Below, piece after piece: positions 8,276 through 17,702 of a DNA stretch of 49,752 bases. Within the stretch, counting starts at the first letter, position 1; each line of letters opens with the position of its first letter. This stretch comes from Pirellulaceae bacterium (lineage in GTDB: Bacteria > Planctomycetota > Planctomycetia > Pirellulales > Pirellulaceae): assembly GCA_022448315.1 (NCBI GenBank), contig JAKVCA010000037.1:1-49752 (forward strand), written 5' to 3'. A program made the translations under genes and the position numbers. The notes below the pieces were generated by a model. The model worked only from the letters and a program-made list of their open reading frames with translations, was not told the DNA's origin and did not search any database.

Positions 8276-9181
8276 GTGTTTAAAAATTTGACCGGTGATG
8301 GATTGGGTGTTTCTGCCCGTCAAAACGAAATGGTGGAACTCGCTCTCACCTATGGTTTCAAGGGCATCGATATTGACGTGACCGAAATGGTTTCTCGAAT
8401 CGCGACCTTTGGTGAGGACTTCGCAAAGCGGTACATCTCAAGTGCTCAAAAGTCCGCCAAGCTCAAGATTGGCAGCTTCAAACTGCCGATTTCCATTCTG
8501 GGAGAGGATTCAGAGTTCGAAGCTCGCTTACCCAAATTGGAGCAAGCTGCGGATTTCGCTGCGTCCATTGAAGCCATGCGTTGCGTGACCGATGTGCCTC
8601 CCGGAAGCAATCACCTCGCCTATCACGAGAATTTCGAACTCTATCGAACCCGTTTGGGTAAGGTCGCTGAGATTCTTGGAAAACGTGAGATTCAGTTTGG
8701 CATCGGAATGCAGGCTGCCGAAAATCTCCGTCAGAATTACGAATACCAATTTATCTTCCAAGCGGAAGCCCTTCTGACATTGATCAAAACCATTGGGTTG
8801 GGGAATGTTGGTTTGTCGCTCGATCTTTGGAATTGGATGGTGGGCGATGGCGGTTTGGATCAGATCGACGAGTTGACTGCGGCCAAAGTGGTTGCGGTTC
8901 GTCTTTCGGATGTTCCAGACGGAGCCGATCTTGCATCCCTCTCCTCCAAGGATCGACTCCTGCCCGGAACGGCGGAGGGAACTTTGGCGATCAAGTTGGT
9001 CGAATGGCTGGAGACCAACAACTATGAGGGGCCTGTGAGCGCGACGCCTCACTCGAGCCAATTCTCGGCTCTCACTCGCGATGCCGTCGTCCAACGCACG
9101 AGTGAAGCACTCGATGCAGTTTTGGAACGATCTGGTGCGGTTGAAGCGGCACCCGTTGCTGCAGCGGCCACCGAAGAATAG
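8276..9181 (+). CDS. Xylose isomerase-like TIM-barrel protein (sugar phosphate isomerase/epimerase family)
   Basis: 301 residues starting with GTG; the start is set by GGAGG 8 nt upstream. The sequence fits the AP-endonuclease-2 / xylose isomerase-like TIM-barrel superfamily: an N-terminal 'AFKYGFKGIDID'-like strand (here LTYGFKGIDIDVTE), a middle 'LGLSLDLWNW' strand, and the late VVAVRLSDVPDG and GPVSATPHSSQF strands. There is no signal peptide, so it is cytoplasmic. The Ala/Glu-rich C-terminus is a short tail. The substrate is unknown; relatives isomerise or epimerise sugars or inositol derivatives. A strong terminator lies 35 nt downstream. Confidence 0.8.
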   Translation: MFKNLTGDGLGVSARQNEMVELALTYGFKGIDIDVTEMVSRIATFGEDFAKRYISSAQKSAKLKIGSFKLPISILGEDSEFEARLPKLEQAADFAASIEAMRCVTDVPPGSNHLAYHENFELYRTRLGKVAEILGKREIQFGIGMQAAENLRQNYEYQFIFQAEALLTLIKTIGLGNVGLSLDLWNWMVGDGGLDQIDELTAAKVVAVRLSDVPDGADLASLSSKDRLLPGTAEGTLAIKLVEWLETNNYEGPVSATPHSSQFSALTRDAVVQRTSEALDAVLERSGAVEAAPVAAAATEE

Positions 9182-9215
9182 GGTTGGTGACCCGATCCTG
9201 TCAAAGGTTCATTTC

Positions 9216-9245
9216 AAGGACACGAGTTCATCGTGTCCTTTTTTT
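9216..9245 (+). terminator. Rho-independent terminator after the TIM-barrel gene
   Basis: A perfect 10-bp stem (AAGGACACGA with TCGTGTCCTT) with a 5-nt loop runs straight into a run of T (through 9245). It closes the transcript of the upstream gene and lies only tens of bases before the next coding region. Confidence 0.92.
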
Positions 9246-9272
9246 ATGGGTGGACGTACCCAGAGTTTCCAA

Positions 9273-10412
9273 ATGCACAAGATGATCAAAATGAGCTTTG
9301 TCCGTATTCGCCACTCTGATGTTCCCATCGGTCGAATCCGCCAAGTTTTTTCGAAGGCGGCGATCTCGAATCTTGCGATGACCTTCCTTCTGCTGAGTCT
9401 CGGAAGCAGCTGTGATCTTCGGTCCTCCGCCTCCCAATCGCCTGTAAAAAGTATGGAGTCGACTCACCAAGACGAAACCAGCGACCTGGTCTCCAATTTG
9501 GGCGCCGTTCATGCGCAGGTTCGCAAGGTACGCATGATCTACGAGGTGGCCATTGAAGAGGTTCCTCAAGGCGAGGCCTTGCGCATTTGGATTCCGAGGA
9601 TCGAGTCCGATCCGTTTCAAGATGTGAAACTGATTTCGGTCCAGATCCCAGGGGATATCCAAGAAGGCAGAGAGACCCGATACGGCAACCGATATTGGTT
9701 CACCGAAGTCGCCGACATCAAACCGGCGATTCGTGTTGAGATTATTTATGACATTGAGCGTCGCGAAGTGGTTCCTGAGAACTACTCAGCCGTCGCTAGT
9801 GGTGAGCCGGACCTCTTTCTCCAACCCAACCATCTTGTGCCCGTCGGAGGAGAATCCATCGAGGCGTTGCTTGACGAAAAGCCCATCCCAGTAGCGGCGC
9901 AAGAAAAAGCAGAGGTCTTCTACGACCTGGTGCTTGAGCATGTGGACTACAAGAAGCCGAAGGGTGAACCTTGGGGCCGGGGAGATACGAATTGGGTATG
10001 TGATTCTCGATATGGAAACTGCACCGATTTTCACAGCCTATTCATCTCGTTATGCCGGACCCATCGTGTACCTGCCAAATTTGAAATCGGTTTTCCCCTC
10101 GGTCCCGAACCGGCGGCGAATCTTCCTGGATATCATTGCTGGGCCTACTACGCCGCAGAGCGGGAGTGGCATCCGGTCGATATTTCCGAGGCAGATAAGA
10201 ACATGGATCAACGATCCTACTTTTTCGGAAAGTTGACCGCCGATCGAATTGCTGTCACGCAGGGTCGCGACCTGCACTTAACGCCCGCCCCAGCTGCAGG
10301 GCCGCTCAATTATTGGATTGACCCCTGGGTGGAAATCGACGGGCGACCTCATCCGCATCTGAAAAAACGATACCGTTACGAGCGGATCCCTGAGTCCAAG
10401 GATCTAAATTGA
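9273..10412 (+). CDS. Secreted transglutaminase-like (cysteine protease fold) protein
   Basis: The frame is open from 9081, but its first part overlaps the upstream gene and the terminator, so the start must lie at 9246, 9273, 9282 or 9291; 9273 is a compromise as none has a good ribosome binding site. A hydrophobic segment (AMTFLLLSLGSSC) suggests a signal peptide, possibly a lipoprotein. The C-terminal half has a transglutaminase core with an intact triad: Cys in YGNCTDFHSLF, His in PGYHCWAYY and Asp in WHPVDISEA. Such proteins act as peptidases, amidases or crosslinkers. The partner or substrate is unknown. It is set apart from its upstream neighbour by a terminator. Confidence 0.85.
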   Translation: MHKMIKMSFVRIRHSDVPIGRIRQVFSKAAISNLAMTFLLLSLGSSCDLRSSASQSPVKSMESTHQDETSDLVSNLGAVHAQVRKVRMIYEVAIEEVPQGEALRIWIPRIESDPFQDVKLISVQIPGDIQEGRETRYGNRYWFTEVADIKPAIRVEIIYDIERREVVPENYSAVASGEPDLFLQPNHLVPVGGESIEALLDEKPIPVAAQEKAEVFYDLVLEHVDYKKPKGEPWGRGDTNWVCDSRYGNCTDFHSLFISLCRTHRVPAKFEIGFPLGPEPAANLPGYHCWAYYAAEREWHPVDISEADKNMDQRSYFFGKLTADRIAVTQGRDLHLTPAPAAGPLNYWIDPWVEIDGRPHPHLKKRYRYERIPESKDLN

Positions 10413-10501
10413 GGTGGTGCCGGCAGTCGATGAGCTTCGATAAAGAAGCTTCCGAGAGCGCAGAGCGTCGCCTTCAAGATCTCATGGACGCTTACGTTCC
10501 T

Positions 10502-12214
10502 TTAAAGTTGTTTTGACATCTTCTCTGCCAGTCGTTGAAGCGCAGGACTCGTGTCCATCGGATCGAGGTGGACATTGACCAGGCTGATGCTGTCGTTGTT
10601 CGCTAATGATGCTTGAATCGCCTTTTCCAACTCTCCTTCGGTGTGGACTTCAAACCCCCAGCCTTTTCCCAACAGGTCGGGTATCCGGTGATAATCCCAA
10701 TTGGGAATATCATTGAAAGGGCCATCCTGCAGGAATCGCTCCGTCGTATACCCGTGATTGTTAAGGACGATGACGATCGGGTTGTATCCCAGCTTGTTTG
10801 CCGTCGAGAGTTCGAGACACGTCATCTGAAACGCGCCATCTCCGACGAGAACCACGGGTCGTAAATCTCGGTTGGCAGATTGGACGCCGACACACGCGGG
10901 TATCGCAAAACCCATGGACGTGTAATAGGCAGGACTGATGAATTCAGTGTGTCGATAGATTTCAAGGTCGGCAGCCCCAAAGAGACAATCTCCCACGTCG
11001 GCGACCACGACCATGTCATCATTTAAAAGGCAATTGATTCTCTGGAAGAGCCGTTTGACGGTCATCGGTTTGTCTTGGTTGACATCAAAAGTCGGGATAT
11101 CGGAGCGTTCAATTTTTGGTGGCTTTCGTTTGGACTCTGGGAGCTTGGTGGTTCGCAATCCATGCATGAAGTCGGCAAAGGTGACGTCTCGAAAATGATG
11201 GTGTCGGATTCGAAGTGATTCACTTGTGGCGTAGACGCAGCGACTCGGGTCCAGTCGTGCGGTAAAGATGCCGAGGTTGATGTCCGACATGAAGGTTCCT
11301 AACAGGATGACACAGTCGCTGCTTTCGACGTATTCCGTCACGGACTGTCGGCCCATCGCTCCTTCGTAGACGCCCAAATAGAGTGGGTGTTTTTCACTGA
11401 CGACTGACTTGCCCAACAGCGTGGCCGCGATGGGGATCCTGTGCGTTTCGGCAAATTCCAGAAGTGGTTCTCTCAATCCAAACCGATGAACCTCGACGCC
11501 GGCGATGATTACGGGACGTTTGCTTTTGCCAATCATCTGTCTGGCTTCTTCGAGAGATTCTCTCAATGCGTCTGGGTCGCTGAGGTGGATTTCTGATCCC
11601 GATTCATGAGGAAACAAACGCTCCGATTGGACTCGATCTCGAGGGAGTTCGAGGTACACCGGGCGTTTAAATCGCATGGCCGAATCCAGGCACCGGTCAA
11701 TGTCGCGAAATGCGGTTAATGGGTCTTCGAGCCTGGCGGCATCCACGGTGATCTTTTCAAAAACTTCGTACTGGGTGTTGAAGTCTCGAACGCGGTGATG
11801 CAGAAGTGGATCCCGCCGACGCTCTTCGATACCCGGTGCTCCACTGATCACGACGACAGGCGATTTCTCCGCGTATGCCCCCGCAATGGAATTGCATAAA
11901 CTCAGCCCTCCTACACAGTAGGTAACGCAAACCGCACCAATCCCGTTCACTCGAGCGTAAGCATCTGCCGCATACCCGGCACAGTCCTCGCGTGTCATCC
12001 CCACAACATCCATCGAGCTGTTTTGCAGCATGCCGTAGAACTGCAAGACGAAGTCTCCCGGAATGCCAAACATGGTGCTGACACCGTAGTCCTGTAGCCT
12101 TTCGATGAGATATGAGCCAATGGTCTTCCGTCCTGTGATTGGGTCGTTGGATAACGGTCCCGAAGGCGGATGAATCGGTGTCGGACGGGCGGGAATGGTT
12201 GCGGATTTTGCCAT
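10502..12214 (-). CDS. ThDP-dependent 2-oxo acid decarboxylase (pyruvate/indolepyruvate decarboxylase family)
   Basis: 570 residues from an ATG at 12214, chosen for GGAGG 7 nt upstream; an ATG 12 codons earlier lacks this. Family features run in order: [12 protein letters not shown] near 50-60, catalytic Glu E76 ([15 protein letters not shown]), the double His H139-H140 (LLHHRV) typical of pyruvate and indolepyruvate decarboxylases rather than acetolactate synthases, and the ThDP site [12 protein letters not shown] ... VLNNHGY. The enzyme would decarboxylate a 2-oxo acid to an aldehyde. It may serve fermentation, aromatic amino acid catabolism or indole-3-acetaldehyde formation; the substrate cannot be read from sequence. 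It stands alone. Confidence 0.88.
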   Translation of the reverse strand: MAKSATIPARPTPIHPPSGPLSNDPITGRKTIGSYLIERLQDYGVSTMFGIPGDFVLQFYGMLQNSSMDVVGMTREDCAGYAADAYARVNGIGAVCVTYCVGGLSLCNSIAGAYAEKSPVVVISGAPGIEERRRDPLLHHRVRDFNTQYEVFEKITVDAARLEDPLTAFRDIDRCLDSAMRFKRPVYLELPRDRVQSERLFPHESGSEIHLSDPDALRESLEEARQMIGKSKRPVIIAGVEVHRFGLREPLLEFAETHRIPIAATLLGKSVVSEKHPLYLGVYEGAMGRQSVTEYVESSDCVILLGTFMSDINLGIFTARLDPSRCVYATSESLRIRHHHFRDVTFADFMHGLRTTKLPESKRKPPKIERSDIPTFDVNQDKPMTVKRLFQRINCLLNDDMVVVADVGDCLFGAADLEIYRHTEFISPAYYTSMGFAIPACVGVQSANRDLRPVVLVGDGAFQMTCLELSTANKLGYNPIVIVLNNHGYTTERFLQDGPFNDIPNWDYHRIPDLLGKGWGFEVHTEGELEKAIQASLANNDSISLVNVHLDPMDTSPALQRLAEKMSKQL

Positions 12215-12803
12215 GGTGCTACCTCCAGTCGATGGTTTGTGATGGGGCATCGCGCGTCACGTTCGCGCGGTGTTCGTCCGATTAAGTGCCCCTGCAATGA
12301 AGTGTTCGTGCGATGAAGAAGGGGTTGGGGATGGCGTTAAGAGAAAAGTTGAATCGTGGAACGCCATCGGCCGTACGAATCTTTGTAAATCAAGCCCGGA
12401 AAATAAGCTGGCAAACACGTTCGACGTACCTCAATTTTTTGAGACTTCAGGAGTAGCGTCAAGGAAATGCAGGGTTAACGGAATCGCACCATCGAGGGGT
12501 AAAAGACCTTAAAAGCTGAAGGGGTTGTGGGCTCGCAATCCGTATCAATAACCCACGATTCGGTCGAAAAATATTTTTGGGAGAAATGTTGAAGGGGTTG
12601 AGCCATTGAGGCAAAAATATGGACCGCTTCGTCATCTTTGACGGACACTTAGGTTGCCGCGACGGTCAAGCATGATGTCGATTGCGAAGCTTACGTGACG
12701 AAGGTCTGCCCCTGTCAGATTGTGAAATCAATCACAGTGTCCACCTGATTTCGTCGATAACCCCTTTTCCCCGAGACGTCAGCACGAAACCAAAGGAATT
12801 CCC
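12215..12803. promoter_or_regulatory. Divergent regulatory region with CRP-like palindrome and 10-nt repeats
   Basis: About 590 nt between divergent genes, without a convincing coding frame. It holds the 10-mer GAAGGGGTTG three times on the plus strand (12318-12327, 12518-12527, 12591-12600) and a CRP/FNR-family-like palindrome at 12721-12736. The NHL propeller gene starts 67 nt after the palindrome. Confidence 0.5.
12721..12736 (+). promoter_or_regulatory. CRP-like palindrome TGTGA-N6-TCACA
   Basis: The sequence TGTGAAATCAATCACA matches the core of the enterobacterial CRP consensus at all ten conserved bases. It lies 67 nt before the ATG of the NHL propeller gene, a position suited to an activator or repressor. 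Planctomycetes have CRP/FNR-family regulators, but their sites are not known to me. Confidence 0.4.
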
Positions 12804-13874
12804 ATGAGCGAAATTTCTAGACGACAGTTTGTAAAAACCACCGTATCTGCAACCGCCGCATTTTCGGTACCTGCAATCGTGACCGCCAATAAAAGTGGGT
12901 CCCGATTATGGGTCGGCAACGATGACCATGCCTTTGAGATTCAACATGACTGGCCACAGCTTCCCGAACGATTCTCGTGGCAAACGACCCACAACGTCGC
13001 GGTCGACCGTGAGGGATGCCTGTACGTCATTCACGAAGGTCGGACCAATCAGCCTGACCATCCGTCGATCTTCGTCTTCGATCCTGACGGGCGATATATC
13101 CGATCCTTTGGCAGTCAGTTTCAAGGAGGTGGTCACGGTATTGAAGTGCGACAGGAAGGCGAAGAGCAGTACCTCTACGTTGCGGCTTACCAGCAGCACA
13201 AGACGTTTGCCAAAATGGACTTGCATGGCGAGACGGTTTGGCAGAAGTACGCGCCCATGGAGTCAGGCGTCTACGCGGAGGGTGAAGATACCGATCCAAA
13301 AAAGATTTGGGGAAACGATCGATTTCTACCCACAAATTTTGCGTTTCTGGACGACGGTGGTTTTCTCCTCGCTGACGGTTACGGCTCTTGCTTCATCCAT
13401 CGGTACGATAAAGATGCCAAATGGCTGTCCTGCTTTGGTGGGAGGGGAAATGGTGAAGGCACATTCAATACCGCCCACGGCATCTGGATTGATCGTAGGT
13501 CGGGTAAAGAGCCCACCATTGTCGTGACGGACCGGGCGCACAACACGCTGCAGATTTTCGACATGGATGGCAAATATCTTGAGACGCTTACCGGATATGG
13601 ACTCCCCGCAAACATGGACACTTGGAAGGACCTGATGGTCGTGCCTGAACTCAAGGCTCGAGTCACTCTGCTGGATACCAAAAATCAAGCCGTGGTGCGT
13701 TTGGGAGACGATGTGGAGCGCATCAACGCCGATGGAAAGATCCGAACGGACCGTAACAAGTGGATCGACGGTAAATTTGTGCATCCGCATGACGCCTGTT
13801 TCGGTGCGGACGGGAGTCTGTTTGTGGCCGAGTGGGTGGGCACAGGCCGAGTCACCAAACTCAAACGGATGTAA
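12804..13874 (+). CDS. Tat-exported NHL-repeat / six-bladed beta-propeller protein
   Basis: 356 residues. The N-terminus has a twin-arginine signal (SRRQFVKTTVSATAAF, Arg 6-7) ending near residue 28. The rest shows NHL-type blades: THNVAVDREGCLYVIHEG, IFVFDPDGRYIRSFG, NFAFLDDGGFLLADGYG, AHGIWIDRRSG, LQIFDMDGKYLETL and HDACFGADGSLFVAEW. Similar propellers occur in peptidylglycine alpha-hydroxyglycine lyases and in many planctomycete exported proteins of unknown role. The Tat signal suggests it folds, perhaps with a cofactor, before export. The ATG has AAAGGAA about 6 nt upstream. No partner gene is adjacent. Confidence 0.85.
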   Translation: MSEISRRQFVKTTVSATAAFSVPAIVTANKSGSRLWVGNDDHAFEIQHDWPQLPERFSWQTTHNVAVDREGCLYVIHEGRTNQPDHPSIFVFDPDGRYIRSFGSQFQGGGHGIEVRQEGEEQYLYVAAYQQHKTFAKMDLHGETVWQKYAPMESGVYAEGEDTDPKKIWGNDRFLPTNFAFLDDGGFLLADGYGSCFIHRYDKDAKWLSCFGGRGNGEGTFNTAHGIWIDRRSGKEPTIVVTDRAHNTLQIFDMDGKYLETLTGYGLPANMDTWKDLMVVPELKARVTLLDTKNQAVVRLGDDVERINADGKIRTDRNKWIDGKFVHPHDACFGADGSLFVAEWVGTGRVTKLKRM

Positions 13875-14229
13875 AACGCTCGCCGAAGGTTGGTTTTTGT
13901 TGAGAAGGGGAGACTCAGGGTTAGCCAGAGGGGCCGTAGTGACCTGACTCGCGGAGTCAGGTCAAACCCTCAAGATGTTTCGTGGACCCTCTGGCGTCGA
14001 GGAGGTTGACCGTTCACAAAAAAATCGATGTGGGTGATACAAAAACCTCTAAAAAACGGTCCAGAAGATTGAGCGCGGGGTTAAACGACATTGAGATCGA
14101 TGTTTATGCTCCGACGGAAATGGATTACATTACTTGCCTTAACCCCTTCCCACCTTGAATATCCACCAGCGATTAGAACCGTAGGCCCGAACGGTTCGGA
14201 TGAATGTTTCGATTCAAGAAGGATTTTGA
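13875..14229. other. Intergenic region with a nested RNA-like fold
   Basis: 355 nt without a gene. A two-stem element lies at 13924-13995 (separate entry). The remainder precedes the small gene at 14230 and should carry its promoter. Confidence 0.4.
13924..13995 (+). ncRNA. Predicted structured element: outer 9-bp stem enclosing a perfect 10-bp hairpin
   Basis: An inner hairpin GACCTGACTC-GCG-GAGTCAGGTC (13941-13963) has a perfect 10-bp stem. It is enclosed by a second stem in which GCCAGAGGG (13924-13932) pairs with CCCTCTGGC (13987-13995). There is no T run on either strand, so it does not look like a simple intrinsic terminator. It lies 50 nt after the propeller gene. It could be a 3' UTR fold, a small RNA part or a DNA element; no known RNA family was recognised. 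Confidence 0.35.
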
Positions 14230-14559
14230 ATGTTGCGTTATAAACCCAGGCTTATTGCAAGCTTCGACAATCGCCTCCTTGGTGAAATCGACGCTGCCCA
14301 CGCCAAGGAGTTACTCTGGTCATGGGTCGAAGCGATTCCTGATCGCATGCTGACGGATCTGATGGCAGTTTCCGACCGAAAGAAATTTCAGACCATGGTG
14401 AGGATGCACTACACTCCGGATCGAATTGACTACAAGGTGGTTGATGACCAGATTGATATGCTGAATCTGGCCGCTCTAGGGGATCACTTGACGGCTTATG
14501 CCCAAGGTTGGGCAAAGAGCTTCAAGAGTATGCAGAGCCGCCTGTTTCTATCGGCTTGA
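14230..14559 (+). CDS. Small hypothetical protein
   Basis: 109 residues from an ATG with AAGGA 6-7 nt upstream (good evidence for translation). It has no signal peptide or membrane segment and is probably a cytoplasmic, mostly helical protein. The sequence is balanced, with conserved-looking tracts such as LLWSWVEAIPDRML and MVRMHYTPDRIDYKVVDDQ. I do not recognise a family. It is flanked by gaps of about 355 and 286 nt and seems to be monocistronic. Confidence 0.65.
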   Translation: MLRYKPRLIASFDNRLLGEIDAAHAKELLWSWVEAIPDRMLTDLMAVSDRKKFQTMVRMHYTPDRIDYKVVDDQIDMLNLAALGDHLTAYAQGWAKSFKSMQSRLFLSA

Positions 14560-14845
14560 GTCCGGTGTAAAGGTCTCACATCGGTCGGTTTTGTGAAGCG
14601 GTTCTCGTGCTCCAAATCGGAATCCCCGTCGCAGACAACGTGCCGACGTGTGGGTGTTTTCTCATGGGCTTTATTGCTCTGTTCGAGCCACCTCTCAACA
14701 AACCTCGACGAGTCATGCTCTGTTTTTCATGCAACGCTGACGAAATTTCAGTCACACTGCGATCAAGGCTGATCTTGAGAAGCTGGGATCACTCACCCGT
14801 AGCGATCTTGGGTCGTGAAATCTTGCACAGGGCCAAAATCAGTCG

Positions 14846-16123
14846 ATGAGCAAAATCGCGATGTTGACCCCTCCGGAGACGGGTCATTTGAATCCAAGTC
14901 TCGGCGTCGCCCATGCTCTCAAACGCCGCGGGCATGACGTGGTCTTCTATCAGCTTGCTGATCGTGCGGCTCGCATTGAGCGGGAAGGTTACAAGTGCCG
15001 AATCTACGGACAGGCCGAGTACCCCGTCGGTTCGATTGAACGCGAGCATGCGGAGTTGGGTCGAAGATCGGGTTGGAATGCCACAAGATATACGGCGAAA
15101 CTCGGTGAACGCCGGCTCAAGTTGGTCTGTCGAGAGGTGTTGGATTTAATCCGCGAAGACAAGTTGGATGGAATCGTTGCGGATGAAGTCATGGCTGTGG
15201 GTCGGACGTTCGGCGAAATCCTGGAGCTTCCCGTGGTCACGCTTTCCAATGCTCTACCCTTAAAAATGTCTAGCGAAATACCTCCACCCATTGTGTCTTG
15301 GAGCCATCGAACAGGAGTTTGGGGACACCTTCGTAACCGGTTTGCCAACTGGGCCATACAGACCTCTTCACTTTATGCACTCCGCGACGTCCGGCGGTTT
15401 CAAAGTCTTCACGGACAACCGAAGTTGAAGTCGCTGAACGAACTGGCCTCTCCGCTCGCGCATGTCACTCAGATTCCACAGGAGTTCGATTTTCCTCGGC
15501 AAGATGACCGTTCTCAAATTTGCGACAACTATGTGTTTGCAGGACCTTTCCGTGATGTCGGACAACGCGAGGAAATTGCGTTTCCGTTTGGATGGTTGGA
15601 TGGGCGTCCTTTGGTCTATGTTTCTTTTGGGACTCTCCAAAATCGACTTGGAAGCCGATTTCAGGAAATTGCCGATCTATGTGGGAAGCTACGCGTTCAA
15701 GCCGTGCTTTCCTTGGGGGGTGGGATCAAGCCAGAGCAATTTTCATCGCTCCCATCCAATGTGCTTGTCGTGCAATACGCGCCGCAATTGGAACTGCTGC
15801 GGCGAGCGGACCTGTGCATCACTCACGCTGGGATGAATACGACCTTGGAATGCCTCGCTCTCGGCGTTCCGATGATTACCATACCGGTTGCCAACGATCA
15901 GCCTGCTGTTGCCGCACGCGTCGTCCATCACCGCGTTGGAAAACGGATCACTCTGCGTAAGCTTCAATCGAATCATGGCATGTCGACGATGAAGCGGGCG
16001 ATCGAGGCGTTACTCGAGGATGCTGGATATCGGGACCGTATTGCGCAGTTTGCCCAAAAGATTCGGTCGGCTCCTGGCGGTGAGATTGCGGCTGATGTCG
16101 TGGAGCGTTCGCTTGCGAGTTGA
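14846..16123 (+). CDS. UDP-glycosyltransferase-like protein (GT1 / YjiC family)
   Basis: 425 residues with the two-domain GT-B layout of the UGT/MGT family. The N-terminus, MLTPPETGHLNPSLGVAHAL, is the typical acceptor-side start (strand, Gly-His, helix). The C-terminal domain has PLVYVSFGTLQNR and the nucleotide-sugar motif around H327, ITHAGMNTTLECLALGVP, followed by VANDQPAVAARV. These enzymes transfer sugars to lipids, macrolides, flavonoids or carotenoids. Some planctomycetes and other bacteria use such enzymes for carotenoid or glycolipid glycosylation, but no carotenoid gene is present here, so the acceptor is unknown. No signal peptide. Confidence 0.88.
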   Translation: MSKIAMLTPPETGHLNPSLGVAHALKRRGHDVVFYQLADRAARIEREGYKCRIYGQAEYPVGSIEREHAELGRRSGWNATRYTAKLGERRLKLVCREVLDLIREDKLDGIVADEVMAVGRTFGEILELPVVTLSNALPLKMSSEIPPPIVSWSHRTGVWGHLRNRFANWAIQTSSLYALRDVRRFQSLHGQPKLKSLNELASPLAHVTQIPQEFDFPRQDDRSQICDNYVFAGPFRDVGQREEIAFPFGWLDGRPLVYVSFGTLQNRLGSRFQEIADLCGKLRVQAVLSLGGGIKPEQFSSLPSNVLVVQYAPQLELLRRADLCITHAGMNTTLECLALGVPMITIPVANDQPAVAARVVHHRVGKRITLRKLQSNHGMSTMKRAIEALLEDAGYRDRIAQFAQKIRSAPGGEIAADVVERSLAS

Positions 16124-16544
16124 ATGCTTGGAGCGTCCATGGTCATCCGAACAGAACCTTTTAGATTCACCGATCCTGTTGATTTTCCCGGCCGTTCGAA
16201 GCAGGTTCTTTGCCTCTTTGCACGTGTCGGGCTACACGAGTTTCATTTCTAATGAAGGTTCGGGGTGGGCGTTCTATTTTACGTGACCTCGGATCGATCG
16301 GCTTGCCGGAACGTGGCCGCACCCAGAGGGTTGAACATAGAGTGTTGTCTGAACCTTCGAATCGTTTGGAGGGATCGCGATTGCTCTGCCGCGAATCCAT
16401 CGGGGTTCTCCAAGATCCGTGTCGCAATAGCGAACCTGACTTTGCAGGTTCGCCCATTTTCATTGAAGTGAGACGCTCATGTATCCATGCCATTCGACTC
16501 TGGAAACTCCGTCTTTTCGGCCACCTTATCATCAACGGCAACGA
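16124..16544. other. Intergenic region between the glycosyltransferase and a secreted protein
   Basis: About 420 nt. Overlapping Arg-rich frames on both strands have no family features and are taken as shadows. A terminator-like hairpin lies at 16430-16460. Confidence 0.4.
16430..16460 (+). terminator. Possible terminator hairpin with weak T tract
   Basis: A perfect 9-bp stem GCGAACCTG / CAGGTTCGC with a 6-nt loop is followed by CCATTTT. The stem is strong but the T tract is short, so efficiency is uncertain. It could end the glycosyltransferase transcript, about 305 nt after its stop. Confidence 0.5.
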
Positions 16545-17186
16545 ATGATTTCCCAAACTGGGTGGCTGTTGATGCTCAGTTTCATGTTGCTTGGGTTTCA
16601 ATCTGAAGCGCGAAGTGATGAAGACGAGTTAAGCCGAAAGCTGGTGGGCCATGTGATCGCGAGTCACTTGGGGAAAGTCGATTCTTTTGAGACAAGTTGG
16701 GAATACCATTCGACGCGTCGAATGGTGGCCTGGTTGGACATGTGGGTTTGGCGTCCCGAGTGGAAGTGGACTGAATCGACCTATGCCCGTGTCTGGATTG
16801 CGGACCCTGAAGCTTTAGCCGTTCAATTCCGTGAGCTTCGCGCGGATGGGAGTCGGTTGGCCTTTGATGTCACGATCGACCTGCCTTTGGAGATGAAGGC
16901 GCGGCATCAGGCTTGCGAATGGGTGGATTCAGAGTTTGGGGCCAAGGTCCAAGCTCAAATTACGTTGCGAGGAACGATGGCGATTGACGCGGGGCGGGTC
17001 CGTGAAGCCGAGTTTGCACAGGTACGGATCGGTGTGTCGGAACTCGAATTCGATCGTGCTTTCTGCCAGACGATGCGCGGGCCGATCCGTTCGACGCTCA
17101 ACTGTTTACTCGAGCAACAGCAGGAGCGTCTTTGCGGGGTTCTGGAGGCTCGATTATCGGGGAAGAAACTGGCTGGTCTGCGGTAG
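16545..17186 (+). CDS. Secreted hypothetical protein
   Basis: 213 residues from an ATG at 16545, chosen because a signal peptide follows at once (MISQTGWLLMLSFMLLGFQSEARS). An in-frame ATG at 16479 would add 22 residues before it and cannot be excluded. The mature part alternates charged and aromatic residues (MWVWRPEWKWTESTYARVWIAD) and is probably beta-rich. Two Cys near the end (FCQTMRG ... LNCLLEQ) could pair in the periplasm. I do not recognise a family. The tRNA gene lies 84 nt downstream on the same strand. Confidence 0.65.
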   Translation: MISQTGWLLMLSFMLLGFQSEARSDEDELSRKLVGHVIASHLGKVDSFETSWEYHSTRRMVAWLDMWVWRPEWKWTESTYARVWIADPEALAVQFRELRADGSRLAFDVTIDLPLEMKARHQACEWVDSEFGAKVQAQITLRGTMAIDAGRVREAEFAQVRIGVSELEFDRAFCQTMRGPIRSTLNCLLEQQQERLCGVLEARLSGKKLAGLR

Positions 17187-17270
17187 ATTCGTGGCATTGA
17201 GTGGTTGGCTAGAGGGTGCTAAAGTGCTGACTAAAAGAGGTCGGGATCAAGCCGACTTTGTGACAAGTAG

Positions 17271-17344
<74 letters not shown>

Positions 17345-17702
17345 CTTTCTATGTCTGTTCTGGACGATGCCTCGCGGCGATCATTTCTTCGCGCGTGGCT
17401 CAGGCGGCTTCCAAATCTCACGTTCCATGGCTTTCCCTAATCTCAATCCTGTCGCCCGAAGAGTACGCGACGGCAGCAGAGATTCAGGAATCCATGGCCG
17501 ACATGCCGCGGTCGATTTAGGTCCCCGGAAGGAACCGCAGGGGCATTTTGCTGTTTAATGCCAACAATTCTGCAACCTGAAATGGACAGATTTTCAACTT
17601 GAACCCTTTTTAAGGGTTCCGCCATGGCTTCGGATCTGACAAATTTTATAGGGTCAAAATCAATTGCCGCGCACAAACATCATGTGATTTAGGAAGTAGC
17701 AG
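17345..17702. other. Intergenic region upstream of a PQQ-propeller gene
   Basis: 358 nt without a gene. An 8-bp perfect hairpin GAACCCTT-TTT-AAGGGTTC lies at 17601-17619 but has no T tract after it. The promoter of the gene at 17703 should lie in the last 100 nt. The 68- and 77-residue frames here are not supported. Confidence 0.35.

Noticed and set aside
12895-13527. 210-residue plus-strand frame overlapping the NHL-propeller gene
   Set aside because: Shadow frame within a well-supported gene; Ser/Arg-rich.
3505-14087. Exact 14-mer CGCGGGGTTAAACG at 3505-3518 and 14074-14087
   Set aside because: In 50 kb a few 14-mer matches between positions are expected by chance, so two copies alone are not evidence.
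17601-17619. 8-bp palindrome considered as a terminator
   Set aside because: There is no T run after the stem on either strand.
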